Shown: positions 33,835 to 42,805 of the stretch, one piece after another
How the letters are laid out: each line of letters starts with the position of its first letter
Position numbering within the stretch: position 1 is the first letter of the stretch
Assembly: GCF_000421545.1 (NCBI RefSeq)
Contig: NZ_ATXF01000006.1
Coordinates: 310,001-374,000, forward strand
Source: Agromyces italicus DSM 16388
GTDB taxonomy: Bacteria; Actinomycetota; Actinomycetes; Actinomycetales; Microbacteriaceae
Direction: 5' to 3'
Length of the DNA stretch: 64,000 nt
Position numbers and translations under genes: made by a program
Notes under the pieces: model-generated
The model's input: the letters and a program-made list of their open reading frames with translations, nothing else
What the model was told of the DNA's origin: nothing
The model's database searches: none

Positions 33835-36321
33835 TCAGTCGCGCACGACCTCGAGCCCGAACTCGCCCTCGGCGACCTCGACGGCGACCTGGTCATCGGT
33901 CACGACGACCGTGCCGTAGCCGGTCGAGGCGATCCACGGCCAGCGCCCGTTCACCGCGACGTGCAGCGTGCCCGTCGCCTCGTCGACGCGCACGCCCGAG
34001 CGCGCTTGCAGCACCGTCCACCCCGCCATCGCCCGCGCATAGTGGTCGCCGCACTCGATCTCGTTGTACGGGTTGCGGCGCGAGCCGTCGTGCCGGGCCC
34101 ACAGCCCGTCGAGCACGGCCTGGCCCGCGTCATCCATGCCCTCGAACAGGCAGTGCGCGGCGACCTGAGCCTCGATGCCCGTCCATACCTCGTCGGCGTA
34201 GCGCGTCGGCACCGCGGGGCGACCGCTGTCGGGCCACGAGCACATGAGCAGCCCGACGTCGTCGGCCATGTCGGCGTAGACCCGGTAGGGGTGCGCGAAG
34301 TCGGCGAACCCGTGCCGCAGGTTGGAGTCGACGACCTGACGCAGGGCGCTGCGCACGTGCTCGGCGGGCAGGATGTGCCCGAGGCCGAGCTGATGCGCCC
34401 ACCACTGGCCGATCACCTGGTCGCTGAGGATTCCCGTCAGCCACTGGAAGTCGGTCGGGTCGCCTTCATCGAGACGCTGGATGTAGTGCGTTCCGTCGAA
34501 GAGCGCCTCGTCGTAGCCGTGCGAGCCCCGTTCGAAGCGCGCCCGTGCCTCGGCGGCCGCGTCGTCGTCGCCGGCCAGCAGGGCGAGCTCCTCGTAGGCC
34601 CGCAACGCCGCGAGCCACAGCGTTCCCATGAACGGGTTGACCCCGGCGAGGTCGATGTCGTGCGTCGACGGCTGGATGCCGCGCAGCACGCCGTCGCCGT
34701 CGGCGTCCCACTTCTCGGCAATATGGCGGTAGAGCCGCACGAGCGCCGGCCAGCGCCGGTCGAGCCACTCGGTGCCCGCGCCGCGCTGCACGTCGCGCAG
34801 CGACTTGAGGATGGTCGCGAGCATGCCGTCGAGCGCCGGCTCCTCGGGCCCGCCGATCGCCTCGTCGATCATCTGCGGCAGGTAGGCCGGCACGCGCAAC
34901 CGGTGCGGGATCGCGCCGTTCGGCGCCTGCATGACATCGAACTCGGTGTCGCGCATGTCGCGCTCGAGCGCGGGCCAGAGCCCCGCGAGCGCGGCCTCGT
35001 ACTGCCAGACGTGCGTGCAGTTGAGCGGGCACGAGCCGCCGAACACGCCCGACCACATCCAGGTCGAAGCGCCGAGCGAGCCCTCGTACCCGTAGAAGCG
35101 CCCGTCGGCGCCGATGAAGCAGGTCGGGCTCCGCACGTAGGCGGCCTGAGCGGCGAGGTAGTCGGCCTCTCGCGGCGCGAGGCTCGAGCTCGTGATCGTC
35201 TCGGTCCAGCACGACGTACGGACGACGAGGTCGTCCCACCGCTCCTCGACCTCGGCCTGCACGTCGAGCGCGTCTCGGAATCGCAGCCCGTACGCGTTGC
35301 CCAGGTAGAAGCGCGACGCCCCGGTCTCGGGGTGCAGCCGGCCGAACTGCTCGATGTCGACGAAGCGATTCGGGAAGTGCCACGACATCGAGAATCGGAT
35401 CGTGCGCGACTGGCCCGGCTCGAGCCAGAACGGCACGCCGACGACGCCGAGCCAGGAGCGGCCCGGCGCACTCGCACCCGAGCCGCCGCGCGGCGCGTTG
35501 AGCTGCGGGTCGCCGACCGTCGGCGCGGCCTCGAGCCGCGACCGGCCGTCGTTGAGCGCCCGCGAGTCGAGAAAGGCGCGCAGATGCTCGACCCCCGTGC
35601 ACCGCGCGAGCACGGCGGCGCTCGGGTCGTCGGCGGCGAGCACGAGCTGCCCGGCGAGCTGGTCGGCTTCGTCGAGCGAGGGGTTGTCCATCACGACCCT
35701 CGACCACCCGCGCCCGCGCAGCAGCCGGTTGACGTTGCCGCCGAGGCCCGGCGTGTGCTCCCCGATCGGGGTGATGCCGTCCCACCCGGCCGCGTTCAGC
35801 AGCGACCCGGCGAGCGTGCCGTGCACCGGGTACTCCCCCGTGTTCGTGAGCGTGAACGAGAACAACCCCGTCGGCATGCCGCTCGTCTCGACGTCGCCCG
35901 GCACCATCGGGTTCAGCGTGCGCATCGTGACCGCGATGGGATGACTCGGATCGGTCAGTTCGATCTCGGCGATCGGGTAGGTGCCGCTGAACCGGGCCGA
36001 CTCGAACGTCGCGAAGCGTTCGGCCGCCGCGGCCATCCAATCGGGCACGACGGCGTCGGTCGTCAGTGAGGCGCGCGGGTCGTCGACGGGGTTGCCCTGC
36101 ACCATCGACACGACGTCGAGCGGCGGCTCGATCTGCGTGACGCGCAGCCAGAAGCCCGTTCCCGGCAGGGCGCCGACATGGTTCGGCATGCCGTGCAACT
36201 GCCATTGGCGCAGCGACCCGTCGGCGTTCACGGCGAAGCCGCCGGTGCCGATGCCGCCGATCGGCATCGCGAGCGCGGGCGCCTCGGTGTGCGGAAGATC
36301 CTGCTGGAGGATGTCGGTCAT
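33835..36321 (-). CDS. GH116-family glycoside hydrolase (candidate exo-beta-D-arabinofuranosidase)
   Basis: An 828-residue cytoplasmic enzyme. The N-terminal beta domain (PIGGIGTGGFAVNADGSLRQ) and the (alpha/alpha)6 catalytic domain match the GH116/bile-acid beta-glucosidase family. Landmarks are SCPLNCTHVWQYEAAL (the NCTHVW block that carries the nucleophile Glu nearby), WDADGDGVLRGIQPSTHDID (the acid/base Asp region) and PYNEIECGDHYARAM. GH116 has glucosidases and xylosidases and, more recently, exo-beta-D-arabinofuranosidases that trim mycobacterial arabinan. It is the last gene of the transporter operon, with ATGA overlap to the gene before it. Confidence 0.85.
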   Translation of the reverse strand: MTDILQQDLPHTEAPALAMPIGGIGTGGFAVNADGSLRQWQLHGMPNHVGALPGTGFWLRVTQIEPPLDVVSMVQGNPVDDPRASLTTDAVVPDWMAAAAERFATFESARFSGTYPIAEIELTDPSHPIAVTMRTLNPMVPGDVETSGMPTGLFSFTLTNTGEYPVHGTLAGSLLNAAGWDGITPIGEHTPGLGGNVNRLLRGRGWSRVVMDNPSLDEADQLAGQLVLAADDPSAAVLARCTGVEHLRAFLDSRALNDGRSRLEAAPTVGDPQLNAPRGGSGASAPGRSWLGVVGVPFWLEPGQSRTIRFSMSWHFPNRFVDIEQFGRLHPETGASRFYLGNAYGLRFRDALDVQAEVEERWDDLVVRTSCWTETITSSSLAPREADYLAAQAAYVRSPTCFIGADGRFYGYEGSLGASTWMWSGVFGGSCPLNCTHVWQYEAALAGLWPALERDMRDTEFDVMQAPNGAIPHRLRVPAYLPQMIDEAIGGPEEPALDGMLATILKSLRDVQRGAGTEWLDRRWPALVRLYRHIAEKWDADGDGVLRGIQPSTHDIDLAGVNPFMGTLWLAALRAYEELALLAGDDDAAAEARARFERGSHGYDEALFDGTHYIQRLDEGDPTDFQWLTGILSDQVIGQWWAHQLGLGHILPAEHVRSALRQVVDSNLRHGFADFAHPYRVYADMADDVGLLMCSWPDSGRPAVPTRYADEVWTGIEAQVAAHCLFEGMDDAGQAVLDGLWARHDGSRRNPYNEIECGDHYARAMAGWTVLQARSGVRVDEATGTLHVAVNGRWPWIASTGYGTVVVTDDQVAVEVAEGEFGLEVVRD

Positions 36322-37070
36322 GCCTCTCCTTGCGTGACGAGCGTGACGGGGGCGCCGGAGCGCCGGCTGCGCAGCGGCGCGAGCGGAGGCAGCGCGACCC
36401 CGAAGGCGGTGAGCGTCGGCCAGGCGCAGGCGACTGCGAGCACGGCGAACACGGATGCCGCGAGGGCGAGCAGCCCGGTGAACCAGGTGAGCCCGAGCCA
36501 GACCACGGCCGCCGTGGCCGCGACTGCGGCGATCGGGCCGAGCGGGCGTCGGACGGCGGCGAGGAACGCCACGAGCACGATCGTGCGAACGCGCACGTCG
36601 GCGCGCGTCGAGCCGAGCGGCACGGCGACGGCGGCGACGAGCGCGGCGACCGCGACGAGCACCGTGCCGGCGACCGCGAGCACTTGGAAGAACGGCGAAC
36701 CCGAGGCGTCGGCGACGGCTGCGACGAAGCTGCTCCATGCCGCGAGTACGCACAAGGCGAGCGTGCACGTCCAGGCGACCGCGAGTCGGCTCCCGAGTCC
36801 AGGCCGGCGGTCGTCGAGCTCGAAGAGTTCGCCCTGCAGCCGGTCGATCGCCCACGCGAGCGGCGGTGCGACGACCACGCCGACGGCGATCCAGGTGAGC
36901 GGTGAGCCGGGCCCGAGCAACCACCCGGCACCGACGTACGCTGCGACGTTCACGACGCCGAGTATCGCGAGCGCCGGCAGCGTATGCCATGCCGCCGATG
37001 GCAGGCGGCGCAGCACCGGGTCGACGGCCGCGTGCCCGCCGGCGGCCCGCTCGGCGACCGGGCGGATCAT
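36318..37070 (-). CDS. YesL-like (DUF624-type) membrane protein
   Basis: A 250-residue membrane protein with about six helices, including LPALAILGVVNVAAYVGAGW and LGLTWFTGLLALAASVFAVL. It lies between the MalG-type permease and the GH116 gene, overlapping both by ATGA. Size, topology and position after a CUT1 permease pair fit the YesL/DUF624 group, whose role in sugar-importer operons is unknown. The family call is by context more than by residues. Confidence 0.6.
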   Translation of the reverse strand: MIRPVAERAAGGHAAVDPVLRRLPSAAWHTLPALAILGVVNVAAYVGAGWLLGPGSPLTWIAVGVVVAPPLAWAIDRLQGELFELDDRRPGLGSRLAVAWTCTLALCVLAAWSSFVAAVADASGSPFFQVLAVAGTVLVAVAALVAAVAVPLGSTRADVRVRTIVLVAFLAAVRRPLGPIAAVAATAAVVWLGLTWFTGLLALAASVFAVLAVACAWPTLTAFGVALPPLAPLRSRRSGAPVTLVTQGEA

Positions 37071-37972
37071 CCCTTCAGCCCCGTCGACGCGACCGACTCG
37101 ACGATCTGCCGCTGGAAGGCGAGGAACACCACGAGCAACGGCAGCACGACCATCGTGATCGCGGCGAACACGACGACCGCCGGCGCCGCGCCGAAGCCGT
37201 TCTGCAGGGTGACGAGCCCGAGCGGGAGGGTCATGTTCTCGGGGCTCGACAAGAAGATGAGCGGACCGAAGTAGCCGTTCCACGAGGCCTCGAATCCGAG
37301 GATCGCGAGCGCCGCGATCGCCGGCGCCGAGAGCGGCACCAGCATGCGGAAGAGAATCCACAGGTGCCCCGCTCCGTCGATCCGGGCGGCCTCGTCGAGC
37401 TCGCGCGGGATCGTCTTGAAGTACTGCGAGAGGAAGAAGATCTGGAACACGTTGATGAGCGCCGGCAGCCACAGCGACGCCAGCGTGTCGACGAGCCCGA
37501 CCTGCCGCATCATGATGAAGATCGGGATGATCACGAGCTGGGCCGGCACCATGAGTGCCGACAACATGATCACGAGCAGCAGCCGGCTGCCGCGGAAGTC
37601 GATGCGCGCGAACGCGTACGCGGCGAGGATCGAGAACAGCAGCGCGCCCGCCGTCGAGATGGCGGCGAGCAGCAGCGAGTTTCCGAACTGCTGGAAGAAC
37701 GGCATGTAGTCGAGCACATCCGCGAAGTTCTGCAGCGTGAACGGGATCGGCAGCCAGCTCGGCGGGCTCGCGAACGCGAACTCGGGCACGGTCAGGCTCT
37801 GCACGATCAACCACACGAGCGGCGAGATCATGAGGATGCCGAACACGACGAGCACGACGTCGACGACGACGCCGCCCGGGGTCCGCCGCCGGGACTTGCG
37901 GCGACCCGCCTTCTCGAGCGCGACGAGCACGTCGTCGCCCGGTACGGGCGGCGCGAGCGGGATGGTCGTCAT
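37067..37972 (-). CDS. Sugar ABC transporter permease, MalG-type
   Basis: A 301-residue permease. About 35 basic N-terminal residues precede six helices (VDVVLVVFGILMISPLVWLI first). The EAA loop reads LDEAARIDGAGHLWIL. The C-terminus QIVESVASTGLKG is typical. Overlaps its neighbours by ATGA on both sides. No ATPase gene is near. Confidence 0.93.
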   Translation of the reverse strand: MTTIPLAPPVPGDDVLVALEKAGRRKSRRRTPGGVVVDVVLVVFGILMISPLVWLIVQSLTVPEFAFASPPSWLPIPFTLQNFADVLDYMPFFQQFGNSLLLAAISTAGALLFSILAAYAFARIDFRGSRLLLVIMLSALMVPAQLVIIPIFIMMRQVGLVDTLASLWLPALINVFQIFFLSQYFKTIPRELDEAARIDGAGHLWILFRMLVPLSAPAIAALAILGFEASWNGYFGPLIFLSSPENMTLPLGLVTLQNGFGAAPAVVVFAAITMVVLPLLVVFLAFQRQIVESVASTGLKG

Positions 37973-38889
37973 GATTCGTGCACCCACTTTCTCCGGCCGA
38001 TGAACTGCAGGAGCGTCACGCCCATGATGATGACGAAGACGAGAAGCGCGACGGCGGCGGCGTAGCCCATGTCGAACGCCTGGAAACCCTTCTCGTAGAG
38101 GTACATGATGATTGTCGTGGTCGACCCCTGCGGCCCGCCCTTCGTGATGATCTGGATCGGGTCGAAGATCTGGAACGCCCCGATGAACGTGATGATCGTC
38201 GCGAAGAACAGGGTCGGCGACATGAGTGGCAGGGTCACGTTCCAGAAGATCTGCCATCCGGTCGCCCCGTCGGTACGTGCCGCCTCGACGAGCTCCGACG
38301 GCACCGTCTGCAGACCCGCCAGCATGATGATGAAGGTGAATCCCAGGGTGTGCCAGAGGTCGATGAAGATGATCGCCGGCAGCGCCCACGCGGGGTCGGC
38401 GAGGAAGTTCGGCAGTTCGATGCCGAACATCGCGGCGTACTGCCCCACATAGCCGAAGGTCGGGTCGAGCACGTACTTCCAGAGCAGCGAGACCGCCGCC
38501 CACGAGATCAGGAACGGGAAGAAGATCGCGACCCGGGCGAAGTAGCCGATCGAACGGCTGATGAGGTTGTTCACGCCGAGCGCGAGCAGCAGCCCGAACA
38601 CGAGGTGCGTGACGATCGAGGCGATCGCGAACACGAAGGTGTTCCAGAGCACCTGCGGCAGCTCGGGATCCGTGAACAGCTGCTCGAAGTTCGCGAGGCC
38701 CACGAACTGGGGCGGGGTCAGCAGGTCCCATTCGAGGAACGCGAGCGCGATCGCGAAGACGAACGGCGCGGCCACGAAGACGATGAAGAGGAGAACGGCG
38801 GGGCTGACGAACAGCCAGCCCGCCGCCTCGGCGCGGCGCCGCTGGAGCAGGGCTCCTGGGCGCCGCGCCGTGATCGTGTCGCTACTCAC
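37969..38889 (-). CDS. Sugar ABC transporter permease, MalF-type
   Basis: A 306-residue permease with six helices (AGWLFVSPAVLLFIVFVAAP first) and EAA loop LVEAARTDGATGWQIF. The start is a GTG at 38889, inside the 8-nt overlap with the binding-protein stop. Confidence 0.92.
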   Translation of the reverse strand: MSSDTITARRPGALLQRRRAEAAGWLFVSPAVLLFIVFVAAPFVFAIALAFLEWDLLTPPQFVGLANFEQLFTDPELPQVLWNTFVFAIASIVTHLVFGLLLALGVNNLISRSIGYFARVAIFFPFLISWAAVSLLWKYVLDPTFGYVGQYAAMFGIELPNFLADPAWALPAIIFIDLWHTLGFTFIIMLAGLQTVPSELVEAARTDGATGWQIFWNVTLPLMSPTLFFATIITFIGAFQIFDPIQIITKGGPQGSTTTIIMYLYEKGFQAFDMGYAAAVALLVFVIIMGVTLLQFIGRRKWVHES

Positions 38890-40198
38890 CGACCAGCGAC
38901 CCCAGCTCGTCCTGCGCGGCGTCGAGCGTCGGCTGGGCCTCGCCCTGGCCCGCGACGATCGTGCCCCAGGCCTCTTCGATGACCTTCTGCGCCTCGGCGC
39001 CCTGGTCGATCGACGGGATGGGCGTCGCGAAGCCCATGGCCTCGCTCAGCCGCACGGTGCCCTCGGGCGCGTTCCCGGTGAACGCCTCCGAGTTCGCGAC
39101 CGATTCGCGCGCCGGCACGATCGTGCCGCCGATGGTGGCGAAGTACTCGCCCGCCTCCTTCGACATGAGGAACTTGATGAATGTCCAGGCGGCCTGCTTG
39201 TTCTCGCTGTTCTTCGTGATGTTCCAGGCATCCCAGCCGACCGGCGAGCCGTTCTGGGCGTTGGTCGGCCAGTTCACGACGACGGTCTGGTCGACCATGT
39301 CCATGTCGCGGACGCCGAGCACCGGCCAGCGGCCGCCGTTGAGGGTGGCGAGCTTGCCCTGCTTGAACGCGGTGTTGCCGTCGAACTGCCCGCCGGGCTT
39401 GGGCGCGAGGCCCATCTCGACGAGGCTGCGGGCGAACTCCGCCGACTCGACGGCCTCGGGGGTGTTGTAGGTCGGCTCGCTCCAGTCTTCGTTGAACGTG
39501 CTGGCGCCGTTCGTCGTGAGCCACGGCATGACGTCGACGAAGTAGCCCGAACCCGCTCCGGTGAGGTAGGCGCCCGTCTTCTCCTTGATCTGCTTGCCGG
39601 CCGCGACGAACTCGTCCCACGTCCAGTTGCCGTCTTCGGGAATCGGCACACCGGCCTTCTCGAACACCGACTTGTTGAGATACATCGCCATGGTGTTGAA
39701 GCCGCCGGGGATGAAGACGGTCTCGCCGTCGGGACCCGAGGCGTACTCCTCGTTGAACTTCACGAGGTTCGGGCTGAGGTCGGCCCAGTAGTCGTCGACG
39801 ACGTCTTGGTCCTGCTCGATGTACGGGGCGAGGTCGGTCAGGATGCCCTTCGAGGCGAACAGCCGCTGCCCCTCGGTCGCCACCTGGATGATGTCGATCT
39901 TCTGTCCGCCGGCCAGTCGCGTGGCGACCGTGGTGGAGAACGTCGCCCAGTTGCCGCTCGGAATGCCGACGGCCTTGAGCTTGATGTCGGGATACTCCTT
40001 GTTGAACTCCGCGAACAGGGCGTTGAACGCCTTCTGCTGGTCTGCGTCGCCCATGTACACGAAGCTCAGGTCGCCGCTGTCGGGGCTGCCCTCCGATCCG
40101 CCCCCTCCGCCGCCTCCGGCGGTGCACCCCGTCATCAGCAGTGCCGCGGCCGCGGTGACCGCGGCGGCCTTGGCGAGACCCTTCATTCTCTTGTGCAT
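38882..40198 (-). CDS. Sugar ABC transporter substrate-binding lipoprotein
   Basis: A 438-residue SBP_bac_1 lipoprotein. The signal peptide ends AAAALLMTGC (lipobox) followed by a Gly-rich linker. Central motifs FIPGGFNTMAMYLNKSVFEKAG and WTWDEFVAAGKQIKEKTG are standard for CUT1 binders. First gene of the operon binding protein, MalF, MalG, YesL-like and GH116. The promoter with operator lies about 130 bp upstream. Bound sugar is inferred to be an arabinan-derived oligosaccharide. Confidence 0.92.
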   Translation of the reverse strand: MHKRMKGLAKAAAVTAAAALLMTGCTAGGGGGGGSEGSPDSGDLSFVYMGDADQQKAFNALFAEFNKEYPDIKLKAVGIPSGNWATFSTTVATRLAGGQKIDIIQVATEGQRLFASKGILTDLAPYIEQDQDVVDDYWADLSPNLVKFNEEYASGPDGETVFIPGGFNTMAMYLNKSVFEKAGVPIPEDGNWTWDEFVAAGKQIKEKTGAYLTGAGSGYFVDVMPWLTTNGASTFNEDWSEPTYNTPEAVESAEFARSLVEMGLAPKPGGQFDGNTAFKQGKLATLNGGRWPVLGVRDMDMVDQTVVVNWPTNAQNGSPVGWDAWNITKNSENKQAAWTFIKFLMSKEAGEYFATIGGTIVPARESVANSEAFTGNAPEGTVRLSEAMGFATPIPSIDQGAEAQKVIEEAWGTIVAGQGEAQPTLDAAQDELGSLVGE

Positions 40199-40326
40199 TC
40201 GTCCCTCCTCAGGAACTCGACTCGTCGATGAGTCGATGCTGTGGCCGGGTCAGGAACCCCGGTTCGGTCGGGCGAGGCCATGGGCGCTGGCAGGTTCTCG
40301 GTACGCCGTTGACCTCTCCTGCGGTC

Positions 40327-40355
40327 AGGTTATGCGAAATCGATTTCAAGCGCAA
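40327..40355 (-). promoter_or_regulatory. Transporter promoter with operator GAAATCGATTTC
   Basis: -35 TTGCGC (plus 40350-40355), 17-nt spacer, -10 TAACCT (plus 40327-40332), and palindrome GAAATCGATTTC at 40336-40347, at the same offset as in the kinase promoter. Confidence 0.75.
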
Positions 40356-40370
40356 CGATCGGATGTCTCG

Positions 40371-40407
40371 GCCGCAGCCGAGGCGACGGTGACGCCTCGG
40401 CTGCGGC
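40371..40407 (-). terminator. Terminator after the GH183 gene
   Basis: Perfect 15-bp arms GCCGCAGCCGAGGCG (40371-40385) and complement (40393-40407), loop of 7. It begins 4 bp after the stop of the GH183 gene. No U-tract. Confidence 0.8.
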
Positions 40408-40410
40408 TGA

Positions 40411-41586
40411 TCACTCCCCCTTCTCAAGCTCCGCCGAGAACCAGTACACGTTGTACGGCCCCCACAGCGAGAGCGTGAAGTAGATCGTGCGCCCGCCGTC
40501 GGCGACGTAGCGCGGGTTCAGGTACGGCGAGTAGAGGCCGGGGTACTCGTCGCCCGGCACGAGCTCGACGGGTTCGCCCCATGGCCCCCACGGGGTGGCG
40601 CCCTCGCGCAGGTACGCGTTGCCCGCGTCGGAGTAGCTCATGAGCCAGCGGTCGAGGTAGTCCGACCACATCACCGAGAGCTCGCCGATCGTGCCCTCGA
40701 CGATCGTGGATGCCTCGGCGGGGTCGGTGCTCCAGACCGGCATGTCGTCGGCACCCGTGCCGGCGAAGTACTCGTACGCCGAGGCATCCTCGACCGCCTC
40801 GACCGCCGCGGGCACCCGCATGAGTTGCACGCTGCCGAATCGCCCGGCGGGGATGCCCCAGAGGTAGACGTACTCGGCGCCGTCTTCGACGACCTGCGCG
40901 GTCGCGACCTGCACGAAGTTCGAGTCGCCGGGCCAGGTCGGCGCATCGAGCGCCGCCCAGGTCTCGCCCTCGTCGGTCGACTTCGCGAGCCCCGCGAAGT
41001 TCGCGTCCCACGCGCCCGGCTCGCCCCAGAACTTCACCGACATGTACGAGAGGTAGAGGGTGTCGTCGATCGCGAAGCCATACGTCGGGATCTTCGTCAC
41101 CTCGCCCGTGCCGTCGTTGGCGTCGTGCTCGCCCTCGACCATCGCCGACGCCATGCCGATCCCGTCGACGGGCGCCCACCCGTCGAAGGTGATGCCGTCC
41201 GACGGGTCGTCGTCGGTCGTCCACGCCGACACGTTGGATCGCCAGAACCCGCCCTGCCCGCCGTACGCGTCGGGGTCGCGTTCGCCGAAGGTGTCGCCGA
41301 ACAGGAAGAACGTCTTGTCGCCGAGGTTCACCATCGAGCCGAGGTCGGTGCCGGCGACCCCGACCGCCTCGGTGTCGTTGATCGCGTCGGGGCCGGTGAG
41401 CTTCGCGATCTCGGTGAGGTCGCGCACCCCGGTGAGCACGAACGGCTTGTCGGGGTCGGGGTCGACGGTGACGGGGCTCATCGGGTCGCCTCCCCCACCG
41501 GTCGCACTGCACGCGCAGAGCGCGACAGCCAGGGATGCCGCGACCGCGGCGATTCGGATGGGATGACGGGTTCGGGCATGGCGCAT
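40411..41586 (-). CDS. Secreted DUF4185 (GH183) lipoprotein, candidate endo-D-arabinanase
   Basis: A 391-residue exported protein. The signal peptide (RIAAVAASLAVALCAC) has an unusual but usable lipobox L-C-A-C. The DUF4185 beta-propeller follows: DTEAVGVAGTDLGSMVNLGD, KTFFLFGDTFGERDPDAYGG, KIPTYGFAIDDTLYLSYM and YFTLSLWGPYNVYWFS. DUF4185 was recently assigned to GH183, endo-D-arabinanases that cut mycobacterial arabinogalactan and lipoarabinomannan. As the only extracellular enzyme of this locus it would supply oligosaccharides to the importer beside it. Promoter with the shared operator at 41627-41644. Confidence 0.82.
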   Translation of the reverse strand: MRHARTRHPIRIAAVAASLAVALCACSATGGGGDPMSPVTVDPDPDKPFVLTGVRDLTEIAKLTGPDAINDTEAVGVAGTDLGSMVNLGDKTFFLFGDTFGERDPDAYGGQGGFWRSNVSAWTTDDDPSDGITFDGWAPVDGIGMASAMVEGEHDANDGTGEVTKIPTYGFAIDDTLYLSYMSVKFWGEPGAWDANFAGLAKSTDEGETWAALDAPTWPGDSNFVQVATAQVVEDGAEYVYLWGIPAGRFGSVQLMRVPAAVEAVEDASAYEYFAGTGADDMPVWSTDPAEASTIVEGTIGELSVMWSDYLDRWLMSYSDAGNAYLREGATPWGPWGEPVELVPGDEYPGLYSPYLNPRYVADGGRTIYFTLSLWGPYNVYWFSAELEKGE

Positions 41587-41626
41587 GATCCTCCTCGATC
41601 TCCCGATACCCTACGCGCGACGCGCG

Positions 41627-41644
41627 ATTTTAGAAATCGATTTC
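41627..41644 (-). promoter_or_regulatory. GH183 promoter with operator GAAATCGATTTC
   Basis: -10 TAAAAT (plus 41627-41632) abuts the perfect palindrome GAAATCGATTTC (41633-41644). The -35 is poor (GTCTGA). Confidence 0.7.
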
Positions 41645-41711
41645 AGGTTTCAGACGGGTTGCGGGCGCTGCGCACCCGGGTGCAGCTCCGCGATCAGACC
41701 GTCGATGCGGG

Positions 41712-42668
41712 TCACGACGCTTCTCCGGTCAGCATGCTCATGAGCAGGGCCACCATGAGGTCCTTCTCCTTCGGGTCGCTCATCGCGACCATCAGGGTGA
41801 TCGCCGCGAGCGCCGTGTTCGAGATGCGCGGGGTCCCCGAGGCATCCGCCAGTTGGCCGTTCTTCGCGAGGAAGTGCACGAAGAGCGCCGCGCCGCTGCG
41901 CTTGTTTCCGTCTGAGAGCGGGTGATCTTTGACCACGAGGTAGAGGAGATTCGCCGCCTTCTCTTGCACCGTCGGGTAGAGCTCTTGACCGGCGAAGCCC
42001 TGGTAGATCGTCGCGACGACTCCCTTCAGCGCGGCGCCGCGTTCGCTGCCGAACAGTCGGTCTTCGGGAAACTCGGCTCGGACGCCGTCGATCACGACTC
42101 GTGCCTCGTCGTACGTGAGAACCCAACTGGGCTCAACGCCGCGTGCGAGGTCGATCGACCCCTCGTCGTAGTCACGCAGCGTGCGCAGACTCGGCAGGTA
42201 CCGGGCCAGTACCTCGGCGGTGCCGACGATCATGTCGTCGCCAGACCGGGCGAGGATCTGCACGAGCGAACCGAGCTGTTCGAGGCGACGTTCATTGATC
42301 GCCGCGCCCTCGATCACGTAGCGTCGGAGCACGTCGGTCGCCCACCGACGAAATCTCACGCCCTCGACGGACTTCACCCGGTAACCAACCGAGATCACGA
42401 CATCGAGGTTGTAGTGAGTGACAACGTAGGTCTTGCCATCCGACGCAGTTGTTGCAAAATCTGCAACCACTGAATCCCGCTCGAGTTCGCCGTCCTCAAA
42501 GACGTTGCGCAAGTGGCGTGAGATCGTCGATTTGTCGCGGCCGAACAGAGCAACCAACTGGTCGGCGGAGAGCCAGACCGTCTCCGCATCGGTCCGGACG
42601 TCGAACACGATGCTGCCGTCAGAAGATCGATAGAGCTCGATGTGGTCATCAAGTGGGGATTGCGCCAT
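41712..42668 (-). CDS. RhuM-type protein with Fic/Doc domain
   Basis: A 318-residue two-domain protein. The N-terminal RhuM/virulence domain (residues 1-150) has ETVWLSADQLVALFGRDKST, ISRHLRNVF and NLDVVISVGYRVKSVEGVRF. The C-terminal Fic/Doc domain (about 190-318) has the AMP-transferase motif HPLSDGNKRSGAALFVHFL, with the catalytic His and the GNKR loop. No N-terminal inhibitory motif or separate antitoxin is obvious, so control may be built into the RhuM part. These proteins are widespread in accessory regions; targets are unknown. Starts at the ATG at 42668 after AAGGAGAACC. Confidence 0.9.
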   Translation of the reverse strand: MAQSPLDDHIELYRSSDGSIVFDVRTDAETVWLSADQLVALFGRDKSTISRHLRNVFEDGELERDSVVADFATTASDGKTYVVTHYNLDVVISVGYRVKSVEGVRFRRWATDVLRRYVIEGAAINERRLEQLGSLVQILARSGDDMIVGTAEVLARYLPSLRTLRDYDEGSIDLARGVEPSWVLTYDEARVVIDGVRAEFPEDRLFGSERGAALKGVVATIYQGFAGQELYPTVQEKAANLLYLVVKDHPLSDGNKRSGAALFVHFLAKNGQLADASGTPRISNTALAAITLMVAMSDPKEKDLMVALLMSMLTGEAS

Positions 42669-42774
42669 GGGTTCTCCTTCGATTCGACCCCGGCACGAGT
42701 TCGTTCACCACGACCATAGACCGCGCCACCGACATCCACCCACACGACCCACTCGACGTCAGCCCGATGAATAC

Positions 42775-42800
42775 TTAGCCACACTAATTTGTTAGACTAA
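42775..42800 (+). promoter_or_regulatory. AT-rich MarR-type operator and leaderless promoter
   Basis: TTAGCCACACTAA followed by TTAGACTAA (42792-42800) gives repeated TTAG/CTAA half-sites in an otherwise GC-rich region. TAGACT (42793-42798) is a likely -10, ending seven bases before the ATG. Autorepression by the MarR protein is expected. Confidence 0.55.
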
Positions 42801-42805
42801 GCATC

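Noticed and set aside
33961..36069. Long plus-strand frame opposite GH116
   Set aside because: Antisense shadow of the GH116 gene; no domain and no ribosome site.
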